A stretch of DNA of 64,000 nt from DASTFP01 sp963816855 (GTDB lineage Bacteria > Verrucomicrobiota > Verrucomicrobiia > Chthoniobacterales > Terrimicrobiaceae). How positions within the stretch are numbered: position 1 is the first letter of the stretch; each line of letters begins with the position of its first letter. Below are positions 46,214 through 54,154 of this stretch, one piece after another. The notes under the pieces are model-generated. The model was not told the origin of the DNA and did not search any database. It saw nothing but the letters and a program-made list of their open reading frames with translations. The stretch spans positions 5,673 through 69,672 of the forward strand of contig CAWFMA010000013.1 of NCBI GenBank assembly GCA_963816855.1, written 5' to 3'. A program made the translations under genes and the position numbers.

Positions 46214-46269
46214 ACGCGCCCCACGGCGCGTGCCGGCACCTTTCAATTCACAAAACTTCGAAAACAGAC

Positions 46270-46521
46270 ATGGCAGTGGCAATCCGACTCAGGCGCGAAG
46301 GCGCTCGCAACACCCCCTACTACAAGATCGTGGTCGCGGACCAGCGCAAGCCGCGGGATGGCAAATTCATCGAGATCATCGGGACTTATGATCCGAAGAA
46401 GAAGGGCGACAATTTCACACTCCAGCTTGAGAGGGCCGACTACTGGGTCGGTGTCGGGGCCAGGCCCTCGCAAACCGTCGGCAACATCATCACCAAAGCG
46501 CGAAAGAAGGTCGCGCCCTAG
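46270..46521 (+). CDS. rpsP: 30S ribosomal protein S16
   Basis: The product is 83 residues with the S16 signatures IRLRREGARNTPYYKIVVAD near the start and GTYDPKK in the middle. It binds 16S rRNA early in 30S assembly. The khpA gene starts 14 bp downstream, so they share a transcript; the usual rimM-trmD-rplS genes are not next to it. Confidence 0.97.
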   Translation: MAVAIRLRREGARNTPYYKIVVADQRKPRDGKFIEIIGTYDPKKKGDNFTLQLERADYWVGVGARPSQTVGNIITKARKKVAP

Positions 46522-46535
46522 GCGGCTCCCTTGGC

Positions 46536-46766
46536 GTGGAGGAATTCCTTCGCTTCGTCATCGGACAACTGGTTGAATTTCCAGACGAGGTTGTCCTCAC
46601 GAAGACCGAGTCCCAAGACAAGGTGATCTTTCATCTTACGACTCGCAAGAGCGACGTTCCGAAGGTCATCGGAAAAGGCGGACACACCATTCAAGCAATC
46701 CGCACCCTGCTCAATGCCTCGGCCCACAGAAGGGGCCTCAAGGCGATCCTCGAAATTCTGGAATGA
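46536..46766 (+). CDS. khpA: KhpA-type KH-domain RNA-binding protein
   Basis: The product is 76 residues with a GTG start. It consists of one type II KH domain with the GxxG loop as GKGG (VPKVIGKGGHTIQAIRTLL). The YlqC/KhpA family works with KhpB in post-transcriptional control and cell-size regulation in Gram-positives and is typically encoded after rpsP, as here. The stop overlaps the following lipoprotein gene in ATGA. Confidence 0.93.
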   Translation: MEEFLRFVIGQLVEFPDEVVLTKTESQDKVIFHLTTRKSDVPKVIGKGGHTIQAIRTLLNASAHRRGLKAILEILE

Positions 46767-46948
46767 AGGCCCTCTTTCTCGCCATTACCGTGATCACTTG
46801 CCTTTGCGGCCTCGGCTGCGAAATGCACCCCGAGTCACCGCGGACCCGAGGCGGGCAAGCAACGGAGCCGGAAAAACCCTCCGCACAGCCGGAGTCCGCC
46901 GTCAATCCAAACCCTCCCTCGTATTTCGCTTCTCCCAAGTCCGGTTAG
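46763..46948 (+). CDS. Small proline-rich lipoprotein
   Basis: The product is 61 residues with a lipobox (LCGLGC, Cys at residue 19) after a hydrophobic signal, then a short Pro/Ser/Glu-rich tail without a fold. It begins in an ATGA overlap with khpA, which supports it being a translated gene. No function is recognisable; many small lipoproteins of this kind look like cell-wall or outer-membrane decorations. Confidence 0.7.
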   Translation: MKALFLAITVITCLCGLGCEMHPESPRTRGGQATEPEKPSAQPESAVNPNPPSYFASPKSG

Positions 46949-47058
46949 GGAAAAGAATTCCAGCGCAAAACCGTGCGCCGATGCCACGAGAGGTTCCGTA
47001 TGCCGAAACCGGGAGATTTGCTCGAAAACGCACGGAAAAACAGATCGGCGCGCATCAG

Positions 47059-48732
47059 ATGAAAAAAACCTTCATCATCCTTCTTGTTGTTGTTCTGACG
47101 GCAATCGCAGCGGCAGCGCTGTGGATTTTTCAAGGAAGAGGACCCTCGAACGCCGCCGCTTTGCTGCCGGCCGAAACGATTGCCGTCGCCAGCCTGCCCG
47201 ATCTCCCGCGCAGCGCTGCGCGCTGGCCGAAAACGACCCTGGCCAAGATCGCAGGGGAGCCGGAAATGAGGGCGTTTCTGGAACGCCCCATCCAATACCT
47301 GACCGCCGAGCGCGGCGGGACCGAGGCGGCGGGAATTCTGTGGCAGCTGAAGCCGGGACGCATTTTTGCGGCAGTCCTCTCCTTGACGGCAAACGACGCG
47401 ACTTTTTTGGTCGGTTTCCAATTTTGGGGAGGCAAGAGCGGGCACGATCTTGCGGTCGCGCGGCTGCGCACCGAGCTCTCCCGCGGGGGACCGAGTCCGG
47501 AAGTCTCGCATGAACAACACCATGGAGTCGACATTGCCTGGACGAAGCACCAGGGTCTCATCCTTTACAACGCGAGCCAGGGCCAGTGGGGGTTTCTTTC
47601 CAACAATCTCGAGGCCATAAAGGACGCCATCGATCGGGCCGCCGGTCAAAAGAAGGACGGCAGTCTCGCCGACAGCGCTACCTATCAGACCGTTGTTGGC
47701 AAACTCGCCGGGGATCCGGATCTGCTTTTGTATAGCCAGCCCAAAAGGGCCTTGGAAGTCCTCTTGGAGGTCGGGGCTTCAACGGGGGCGGAACCCATCG
47801 CTCAGCAGGTTGAGCAACTCCGAAAAGTCGAGGCGGTTGGCGCGACCACAAAGTTCGATGAGGCCAACTTGAGGGACAATATTTTCGTCTTGCGGCGGAA
47901 TCCGCCCGATATCGGCTCGCTCAATCGCGAGCCGATGAAGTTCACGTCGCAGGAAACCGTAGCCTATTGCGAATTTGTGACGGATTTCCGTCAAGCGCTT
48001 GCGGCGGCCTCAAACTCCGTGGCGGCGCGTTTTCCGAACGCTCCGTTCCAGAATAGCAAGCTCTGGCAACTCGTTCCGGAAGCGTTCGGGCCCGATTGCG
48101 CGGTTTCTGTTTCCTGGCCGTCCGGGCAGCTCCGGCCCACGGGCCTCGTCGCGCTTCAGATCAAGGATCAAGCCAAGGCGGACGAATCCCTGCAGGAGTT
48201 GCTCGCTTTTTTCCCTGGAACCAGCGTGACCGAAACGGACGGCATCCGCTACTACAGCTTTGCTGCCCTTCAGAGTGCTTTTGCGAATCCCACCCTGGCC
48301 TTCGCTCAGGGCTTCCTGGTGATGGGCATCGACCCGGGCGAATTGCATCATGCCGTGCAATCTTTCAGTAGCGGGCAGACTTTGGAGAAATCGCCGGTCT
48401 TTGTGTCCGCTTTGACCGCCTACAAGGAAGCCAACGAAGTCTTCGGGTTCCTCGACAGCAAGGCCATCGTCGAGCGAGGCTTTCCGATGCTGCGCCAGAT
48501 TATCGTTTTCGGCGCCGCCGTCGTGCCCGGCGCCAGCGCGGTGATTGATGGATCCAAAGTGCCGGAGACGGAAACCATTACAAGACACCTCCAACCAATC
48601 GTTTATAAACAAACCCGAATTCCCGACGGCTATCTTGTGGAGTCGACCGGTCCCTTGACAATGAACCAGGCCGCCTTCCTTGGCGCGGCGTTGGGGGTCT
48701 GGTTCCTGAAACCGAACGTTGACGGTCCATAG
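47059..48732 (+). CDS. DUF3352-like exported protein of unknown function
   Basis: The product is 557 residues from the ATG at 47059, with one N-terminal membrane helix (FIILLVVVLTAIAAAALWIF). The first domain begins AALLPAETIAVASLPDLPRS, a phrase close to that of DUF3352-type proteins in cyanobacteria, planctomycetes and verrucomicrobia. The remainder is a soluble periplasmic domain with repeated beta-alpha segments. An upstream extension of the frame to 46714 crosses the lipoprotein gene and is rejected. Function is unknown. Confidence 0.7.
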   Translation: MKKTFIILLVVVLTAIAAAALWIFQGRGPSNAAALLPAETIAVASLPDLPRSAARWPKTTLAKIAGEPEMRAFLERPIQYLTAERGGTEAAGILWQLKPGRIFAAVLSLTANDATFLVGFQFWGGKSGHDLAVARLRTELSRGGPSPEVSHEQHHGVDIAWTKHQGLILYNASQGQWGFLSNNLEAIKDAIDRAAGQKKDGSLADSATYQTVVGKLAGDPDLLLYSQPKRALEVLLEVGASTGAEPIAQQVEQLRKVEAVGATTKFDEANLRDNIFVLRRNPPDIGSLNREPMKFTSQETVAYCEFVTDFRQALAAASNSVAARFPNAPFQNSKLWQLVPEAFGPDCAVSVSWPSGQLRPTGLVALQIKDQAKADESLQELLAFFPGTSVTETDGIRYYSFAALQSAFANPTLAFAQGFLVMGIDPGELHHAVQSFSSGQTLEKSPVFVSALTAYKEANEVFGFLDSKAIVERGFPMLRQIIVFGAAVVPGASAVIDGSKVPETETITRHLQPIVYKQTRIPDGYLVESTGPLTMNQAAFLGAALGVWFLKPNVDGP

Positions 48733-48817
48733 ACTCCCGAAGGCGCCTCTCGCCAATATCGTCAGATTTGCATTGCAAGTTGGCCGCCAATCATGCGTTT
48801 TTAGCAATACCATCGCT

Positions 48818-49231
48818 ATGAAATCTTCGCCCTGGATCGTCACCGCCGCCGCGCTTTTGATTGTGCTCGCAGCCTGCCAAAGCGGAAGCGAAACGAGTTC
48901 ACAACGGACAGCCGCTCAGAATCGCTTTGGCTATCAGGGCACCCAAGCCGCGCAGACCCAGTTCGCTGCCGCCACGCCAACCCCGGCCCCGGAGTCATCC
49001 AAACCGACGCCGGAGTCCACGCCGGAAAGTGCCGCCCCCAGCCCGACGCCGGAAACGACGGCGTCTACGCCGCCCGCGCGCGACATACCCTATGGTACTC
49101 CGGTTCCCGGAAAAGCGGGCTTTGTGACAAGTCCGCACGCGCCATACGCCGGCTACGTTGACGTGCGAGGGTTCCCTCCTGGCACCGAGGTGAAGTGCCC
49201 ATACACGAATAAAATCTTCCTTGTCCCCTGA
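48818..49231 (+). CDS. Proline/threonine-rich lipoprotein with conserved C-terminal tail
   Basis: The product is 137 residues from the ATG at 48818. The lipobox LAACQ places the acylated Cys near residue 20. A long Pro/Thr/Glu/Ser linker (about residues 45-90) leads to a compact C-terminal segment, GTPVPGKAGFVTSPHAPYAG then FPPGTEVKCPYTNKIFLVP. I associate this tail with small proteins common in Verrucomicrobiota. It is the first of five genes joined by 4-bp overlaps and ends in CTGA with tyrA. The function is unknown. Confidence 0.75.
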   Translation: MKSSPWIVTAAALLIVLAACQSGSETSSQRTAAQNRFGYQGTQAAQTQFAAATPTPAPESSKPTPESTPESAAPSPTPETTASTPPARDIPYGTPVPGKAGFVTSPHAPYAGYVDVRGFPPGTEVKCPYTNKIFLVP

Positions 49232-50058
49232 ACACAGTCGCCATCTTCGGCCCGGGGCTGATTGGCGGTTCGCTGGCGTTGGCCCTGCAACAATTTCGGC
49301 CGAGGTGGAATTTGCGGGTCTGGGGCCGTTCTCAAAAAGCTGTGGAAAGACTCGGCGGGCTCTTTCCCTTTGTTTCCACAGACGAGATTGCGACGGCAGA
49401 AGGGGCTGATCTATGCGTGCTCTGCACGCCGATCGGCATCATGGAATCGCTGGCCCAAAGAATCGCGCCGGCGCTTTCGCCTCGAACCACGGTTACGGAT
49501 GTCGGAAGCGTTAAGACGAGTGTTGTCGCCCGGCTGGAAGGAGTCCTCGGGCGACAATTCGTCGGCTCCCATCCCATGGCTGGCTCGGAGCAGAGCGGCT
49601 TTCAGGCGGCCCGGCCCGATCTCTTTGGCGGGGCCATTTGTATCCTCACGCCCACCACGGCCTCCGCTCCCCAAGCCCTCACCGCCGTGCGGGAGCTTTG
49701 GCAGAGCGTAGGCTGCCGCCTTGTTGAGCTCTCCCCCGAGAAGCATGATGAATGTATCGCGCGGGTGAGTCATTTGCCGCATGCCGTCGCCTCGGCTCTG
49801 GTCAATGCCATCAATCTGCGCGTTCCGGACGCGGGTGCGCTCGCCGGCGGCGGCTATCGGGACGCCACGCGGATTGCGGCCGGCCCTTCGGCGATGTGGC
49901 GCGAGATCCTCCTTGAAAATCGCGACCGAGTGCTCGCGGGCCTCGACGATTTTTTGAAAACGATCGCGGACATGAAGGAACTGATCGCTGCACGGGACTC
50001 CGCCGGCTTGGAGTTGTTTCTTGAGCGCGCGAAAGAGATCCGCGAAAATTTGCCATGA
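49228..50058 (+). CDS. tyrA: Prephenate dehydrogenase
   Basis: This NAD-dependent enzyme makes 4-hydroxyphenylpyruvate for tyrosine. The Rossmann motif NTVAIFGPGLIGGSLALAL begins directly after position 49230. The frame opens at 49213 after a TAA, and the first ATG, GTG or TTG (TTG at 49279) falls after the glycine loop. The only workable start is therefore CTG at 49228, overlapping the lipoprotein stop as CTGA; this gives 276 residues, the normal length. Other motifs are VTDVGSVKTSVV, FVGSHPMAGSEQSGFQAA and SHLPHAVASAL. The stop overlaps aroA in ATGA. Confidence 0.9.
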   Translation: MNTVAIFGPGLIGGSLALALQQFRPRWNLRVWGRSQKAVERLGGLFPFVSTDEIATAEGADLCVLCTPIGIMESLAQRIAPALSPRTTVTDVGSVKTSVVARLEGVLGRQFVGSHPMAGSEQSGFQAARPDLFGGAICILTPTTASAPQALTAVRELWQSVGCRLVELSPEKHDECIARVSHLPHAVASALVNAINLRVPDAGALAGGGYRDATRIAAGPSAMWREILLENRDRVLAGLDDFLKTIADMKELIAARDSAGLELFLERAKEIRENLP

Positions 50059-51461
50059 AAAGCGATGCCTTTCGGGTACGGCGGGCGCCGAGACTGGAAA
50101 CCGAAATCAGCGTGCCCGGCGACAAGAGTATCTCGCATCGCGCGATCATGCTTGCCGCGCTTTCGAATGGCGCTTGCAAGATTACGAATTTTCTGGAAGG
50201 CGAGGATTGCCAAGCTACGGCCCGGGCGTTTCAGCAACTGGGGGTGCCGATTCACCGCGTGGAACCGGGGGTGGTCGTTGTGCAGGGTTCCCACGGCACC
50301 CTCACTGCGTCCCCGCGAGAGATTGATTGCGGAAACTCCGGCACGACGATGCGTTTGCTTTCGGGCATTCTCGCTGCGCAACCGTTCACCTCGCGCCTGG
50401 TCGGTGATGCCTCGCTGACCAAGCGCCCCATGCGCCGGGTAATCGAACCGTTGACGCAGATGGGCGCCCGGATCACCGCCTTGGGAGCGAATGAAACCCC
50501 TCCCCTTGTGATCCACGGCGGCCCGCTTCAGGCAATCACCTACACCACCCAGGTCGCCAGCGCTCAGGTAAAAAGCGCGATTTTGCTCGCCGGACTCTTT
50601 GCCACCGGCGTCACGCGGGTCATCGAGCCGGCTCCAAGCCGCGACCACACCGAGCGAATGCTCGAATATTTTCTCGTCAATCTTCGCCGCGAGGAAAGCC
50701 GCGGCGATTCCGGGCGGTGGGCGACGGAATGCCGGATCGCCATGCTCGGCAAACAACACCTCGAATCCCGCGATTTCACCGTTCCGGGCGACATTTCAAG
50801 CGCTGCCTTCTGGTTGGTGGCAGCCGCGGGTCAGCCCGACTCGCGGCTGCTGATAAAGAATGTCGGCTTGAACCCGACGCGCACAGGGATCTTCGACGTC
50901 CTGGTCCGAATGGGCGCCCATCTTCGCGAAATTGTCGAGAGCATCCACGAGGGGGAACCGTCCGGGACGATTCATATCCAGGGAGAGCGCCTTACTGGGA
51001 CAGTCATCGAAGGGGCCGAAATTCCGAACCTGATCGACGAGATCCCTGTTCTCGCCGTCGCCGGAGCAATTGCCGAGGGACGGACGATGATTCGCGATGC
51101 GAAGGAGCTGCGGGTAAAGGAAACGGATCGTATCGCCGCCATTACATCAAACTTGAGACGCATGGGCGTCGAAGTCGACGAGGCCGAGGACGGCATGACC
51201 ATATACGGCGGAGGCAAACTCGAAGGGGCGAGGCTGCCCAGCTACGGTGATCATCGGATTGCGATGGCCTTTGCCATTGCCGGCCTCTTCGCATCCGGCA
51301 CGACCATTATCGAAGACACTGCGTGCGTGCGCACGTCTTACCCGCAATTTGAATCCGTTCTGACACATTTCCAAAGGGGGGAACGGGCGTTATGGACTCC
51401 TCCCGCAGCGATTCCCTCTTCCGCTGGCGGGCGCGATTCGCAGACATCCTTTCGCGGGTGA
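50055..51461 (+). CDS. aroA: 3-phosphoshikimate 1-carboxyvinyltransferase (EPSP synthase)
   Basis: This is the sixth step of the shikimate pathway. The product is 468 residues, with PGDKSISHRAIMLAAL (phosphate binding), DCGNSGTTMRLLSGIL, AQVKSAILLAGL, and the C-terminal LRVKETDRIAAI and GDHRIAMAFAIAGL motifs. The last 25 residues are extra and overlap the cmk gene. It follows tyrA in ATGA and overlaps cmk in GTGA, so aromatic amino-acid synthesis genes are translationally linked to cmk and plsC. Confidence 0.96.
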   Translation: MKSDAFRVRRAPRLETEISVPGDKSISHRAIMLAALSNGACKITNFLEGEDCQATARAFQQLGVPIHRVEPGVVVVQGSHGTLTASPREIDCGNSGTTMRLLSGILAAQPFTSRLVGDASLTKRPMRRVIEPLTQMGARITALGANETPPLVIHGGPLQAITYTTQVASAQVKSAILLAGLFATGVTRVIEPAPSRDHTERMLEYFLVNLRREESRGDSGRWATECRIAMLGKQHLESRDFTVPGDISSAAFWLVAAAGQPDSRLLIKNVGLNPTRTGIFDVLVRMGAHLREIVESIHEGEPSGTIHIQGERLTGTVIEGAEIPNLIDEIPVLAVAGAIAEGRTMIRDAKELRVKETDRIAAITSNLRRMGVEVDEAEDGMTIYGGGKLEGARLPSYGDHRIAMAFAIAGLFASGTTIIEDTACVRTSYPQFESVLTHFQRGERALWTPPAAIPSSAGGRDSQTSFRG

Positions 51462-52108
51462 AGATCGTGGTCGCCATAGATGGCCCGGCCGCGTCCGGCA
51501 AGAGCAGCGTGGCCCGGGAGGTCTCGTCGAGGCTGGGCTATTCCTATGTGGATTCCGGAGCCTTCTATCGCGCGGTCACCTGGTGGATCTTGAGAAACAA
51601 GGCGGACCCTTTTTCCGAGCGGGAGATCGCCGACCTGGTAAATCGAAGTCAATTGAAGTCCGGTTTCGAGAATGGCGAAGCGTTCCTTTGTATTGACGGT
51701 GCCGACGCGACTCCGTATTTGCGCGATGACGACGTCAACCGGTCGGTTTCGCCAGTTTCGCTGGTGCCGGCCGTCCGCGCGAATCTGACGCAGCATTTTA
51801 GGGACCTCGCCGACCAGGAGGATATTGTGATCGAAGGCCGGGACATTGGCTCGGTCGTATTTCCCGGCACGCCATTCAAGTTCTACATCGACGCTGCTCA
51901 AAAGGTTCGCCAGCAACGCAGAATCGCCGAGGGCCAGGAGGACGAAGTTGCCGCTCGCGACCGCGTCGATTCCTCGCGCCCGAACGCTCCCCTCATGGTT
52001 GCCAGGGGCGCGCTGGTCATCGACACGACACACCTTGCGGTAAATCGGGTCGCCGATGAGATCATCCGCCATCTCCAGGTGAAGGGGCTCGCCGTGCCCG
52101 AAAGATGA
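51458..52108 (+). CDS. cmk: Cytidylate kinase
   Basis: This enzyme phosphorylates CMP and dCMP. From the GTG at 51458 (GTGA overlap with aroA) the product is 216 residues and starts right before IVVAIDGPAASGKSSVARE, the P-loop. Further motifs are YVDSGAFYRAVTWW, VIEGRDIGSVVFP and FYIDAAQKVRQQRR. An ATG at 51392 would add 22 residues that overlap aroA and lack conservation. The stop overlaps plsC in ATGA. Confidence 0.95.
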   Translation: MKIVVAIDGPAASGKSSVAREVSSRLGYSYVDSGAFYRAVTWWILRNKADPFSEREIADLVNRSQLKSGFENGEAFLCIDGADATPYLRDDDVNRSVSPVSLVPAVRANLTQHFRDLADQEDIVIEGRDIGSVVFPGTPFKFYIDAAQKVRQQRRIAEGQEDEVAARDRVDSSRPNAPLMVARGALVIDTTHLAVNRVADEIIRHLQVKGLAVPER

Positions 52109-52722
52109 CCATCGTCTACAACATCTTTTACAGCCTCGCAAAGATCATCGCTCGGTGCTTTTTCTCGTTTCGAATACTTCACCCGGAACGGATGATCGAG
52201 GAAGGACCACTCATCCTTGCCGTCAACCATTCCAGTTATTTCGATCCCCCGCTGGTGGGTATTTGCTCCCGGCGGGCAGTCTATTACCTCGCGCGCAAAA
52301 GTCTGCTTGAGTGGCCGATTTTCGGCCCGTTATTCCCGGCGATGAACGTGATTCCCGTGGAGCGGGATGGCAACGACATCTCTGCCTTGCGCGAGGTCAT
52401 TAAGAAAATCCGTCAGGGAAACGGAGTCGTCCTCTTCCCGGAAGGGACGCGATCAAGGGACGGGAATCTCCAAGCCGCCCGCGCCGGCATCGGACTCGTC
52501 ATCGCGAAAACTCTCGCTTGCGTTCTTCCCATGCGGGTATTCGGGGCGTATGACGCGTTCCCGAAAGGCTCCCGGTGGCTGCGCTTCACGAAAATCACCG
52601 TCGTCATCGGCGAACCCCTTTACTTCGACGGCGACGAGGTAAATCCCGCCACCCGGGAAACCTACCAGCGCGTTAGCAATCGTGTCATGGAGGCGATCGC
52701 GGCGCTTAAGATCGACGAATAG
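52105..52722 (+). CDS. plsC: 1-acylglycerol-3-phosphate acyltransferase
   Basis: This membrane-associated enzyme makes phosphatidic acid. The product is 205 residues with acyltransferase block I NHSSYFDPP (the HxxxxD motif as HSSYFD), block II region NVIPVERDGND, and block III FPEGTRSRDG. An N-terminal hydrophobic segment (IFYSLAKIIARCFFSF) anchors it. It is the last gene of the overlapping set, 65 bp before the methyltransferase-like gene. Confidence 0.94.
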   Translation: MTIVYNIFYSLAKIIARCFFSFRILHPERMIEEGPLILAVNHSSYFDPPLVGICSRRAVYYLARKSLLEWPIFGPLFPAMNVIPVERDGNDISALREVIKKIRQGNGVVLFPEGTRSRDGNLQAARAGIGLVIAKTLACVLPMRVFGAYDAFPKGSRWLRFTKITVVIGEPLYFDGDEVNPATRETYQRVSNRVMEAIAALKIDE

Positions 52723-52787
52723 TAGCACGAACGCGCTAAGCCTTCTCCGGAATCCATTGCCGCCCCAGAGGAGACGGACACCGATCG

Positions 52788-53645
52788 ATGGACTTGCTTG
52801 AGCAAATCGCGAATCGCCCGATCTGTGGCGACGGCGCGATGGAAACCTTGCTGGTCGAGCGCGGAGTAGCCCCGCAGGAATGCTTTGAGGGACTTTGCCT
52901 CACGCGTCCTGACCTTGTCCAAGAGATTCACCGGGCATACCTGTCCGCCGGGGCCCGCATTATCAAAACGAATACCTTCGGCGCAAACATTGTGCGACTC
53001 GCCAGCCATGGGCTGTCGGGCCGTGTCAACGAGATCAACTGGCAGGCCGCCCAACTCGCAAGACAGTCGGCAAAGGGGGCTTTCGTCGCAGGAAGCGTGG
53101 GACCTCTCGGAACCTCCTCAGAAGAAGCAGGCGCTCTGGGCATCAACCGGGAAGATTGCTTTCGCACACAGATCGGGGCCCTCCTGGACGGCGGAGTCAA
53201 TCTGATCTTCCTCGAAGGCTTTGAAGACCTTGACGAACTTCTTCTCGCTTTGCGGGTAAAGCACTCGCTTCACCATTGTCCCGCAATTTGCTCGCTGGCT
53301 CCAAATGCGCGAGGAGAGCTGGCCGCCGGGCAAGATCTGCCCGAAGCGTTCGCCATCCTTGAACGAGAAGACGCGGAGATTCTTGGCATCAACTGCGTCG
53401 CCGGCCCGAGGGAGGCCCTTCGACTCGTCGAGGGATTACGCCGCTTCGCTGCTCCCCTCGCCGTCTTTTCAGACGCTGGGCGGCCGCTCCATGGGGAACC
53501 TCGTTTCCTTTCTCCGCAGGAATTTGCGAGCATGGGAATTTCCCTCGCGGCGCGAGGAGTCAGAATCATAGGCGGCGGCCGCGGAACCACGCCCTCTCAC
53601 ATCGCCGCCTTGGCAGCCGCCCTTGGGAGCCGGAGACCGGATTGA
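52788..53645 (+). CDS. Homocysteine S-methyltransferase-like protein lacking two zinc cysteines
   Basis: The 285-residue product has the full TIM-barrel of the Hcy-methyltransferase family (as in MetH or YitJ): CGDGAMETLLVERGV, ARIIKTNTFGAN, FVAGSVGPLGTS and LGINCVAGP, whose Cys is the first zinc ligand. The C-terminal GGCCGTTPxHI motif, which gives the other two ligands, reads GGGRGTTPSHI. Residues 264 and 265 are Gly (codon 53577-53579) and Arg (53580-53582). The rest of the barrel looks intact. It could be a sequencing error, a metal-free paralogue or a decaying gene. I would not assert methyltransferase activity. Confidence 0.85.
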   Translation: MDLLEQIANRPICGDGAMETLLVERGVAPQECFEGLCLTRPDLVQEIHRAYLSAGARIIKTNTFGANIVRLASHGLSGRVNEINWQAAQLARQSAKGAFVAGSVGPLGTSSEEAGALGINREDCFRTQIGALLDGGVNLIFLEGFEDLDELLLALRVKHSLHHCPAICSLAPNARGELAAGQDLPEAFAILEREDAEILGINCVAGPREALRLVEGLRRFAAPLAVFSDAGRPLHGEPRFLSPQEFASMGISLAARGVRIIGGGRGTTPSHIAALAAALGSRRPD

Positions 53646-53674
53646 CTAAAGAAGCCCGCCCATGTTCAACCGGC

Positions 53675-53935
53675 CTAGGAAGACTTAAGGGCGCGATTGA
53701 ACGCGCTCTTGCGGCGCGCCGCGCTATTCTTGTGTATGATGCCGCGCTTGGCGGCCTTGTCGAGAGCGGACGAAACCTTGACGTATTCCGATTTCGCCAC
53801 GTCGAGCTTGCCCGCGGCGATCGCCGCGCGAAGCTTTCGTTGCCCGGACTTCAAGCCGCTGAGAACGCTCGAGTTGCGTGCGCGACGCCCGACATCCTGC
53901 CGGGCGCGCTTAGCTGCGGATTTAATATTGGCCAT
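53675..53935 (-). CDS. rpsT: 30S ribosomal protein S20
   Basis: The product is 86 residues, highly basic and helical, with the S20 pattern MANIKSAAKRARQDVGRRAR and a C-terminal GIIHKNSAARRKSAFNRAL segment. It binds 16S rRNA helices in the small subunit. It lies 38 bp downstream of tRNA-Met on the same strand, so both may be transcribed together. Confidence 0.96.
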   Translation of the reverse strand: MANIKSAAKRARQDVGRRARNSSVLSGLKSGQRKLRAAIAAGKLDVAKSEYVKVSSALDKAAKRGIIHKNSAARRKSAFNRALKSS

Positions 53936-53973
53936 GAGAAAAGGTTAGTTGAATTAAATTTGGGAGCCCGGCC

Positions 53974-54049
53974 TGGTGCCAGAGGAGGGATTTGAACCCC
54001 CGACCAAGGGCTTATGAGTCCCCTGCTCTACCTCTGAGCTACTCTGGCA
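53974..54049 (-). tRNA. tRNA-Met (anticodon CAT), CCA end encoded
   Basis: The minus strand reads as a 76-nt cloverleaf. The acceptor stem is TGCCAGA/TCTGGCA, the D arm has AGCTCAGAGGTAGAGC, the anticodon loop is CTCATAA, the T arm is GGGGGTTCAAATCCCTC, and CCA is encoded at 53974-53976. CAT could also be an Ile2 tRNA decoding ATA after lysidine modification. The anticodon stem has a weak A31:G39 pair. A TTGTGA and TAACAAT pair about 16 bp apart upstream could be a promoter. The tyrosine recombinase gene lies on its 5' side. Confidence 0.93.
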
Positions 54050-54154
54050 AAGTGGTTGTAGTTATTATTGTTACGTAATTGAAATTTCATCACAATCTTG
54101 ACCGCGTGCTACAGTCTGTTCTACTTTAACGGTGTGCAACGTCAAGAAAACGAC

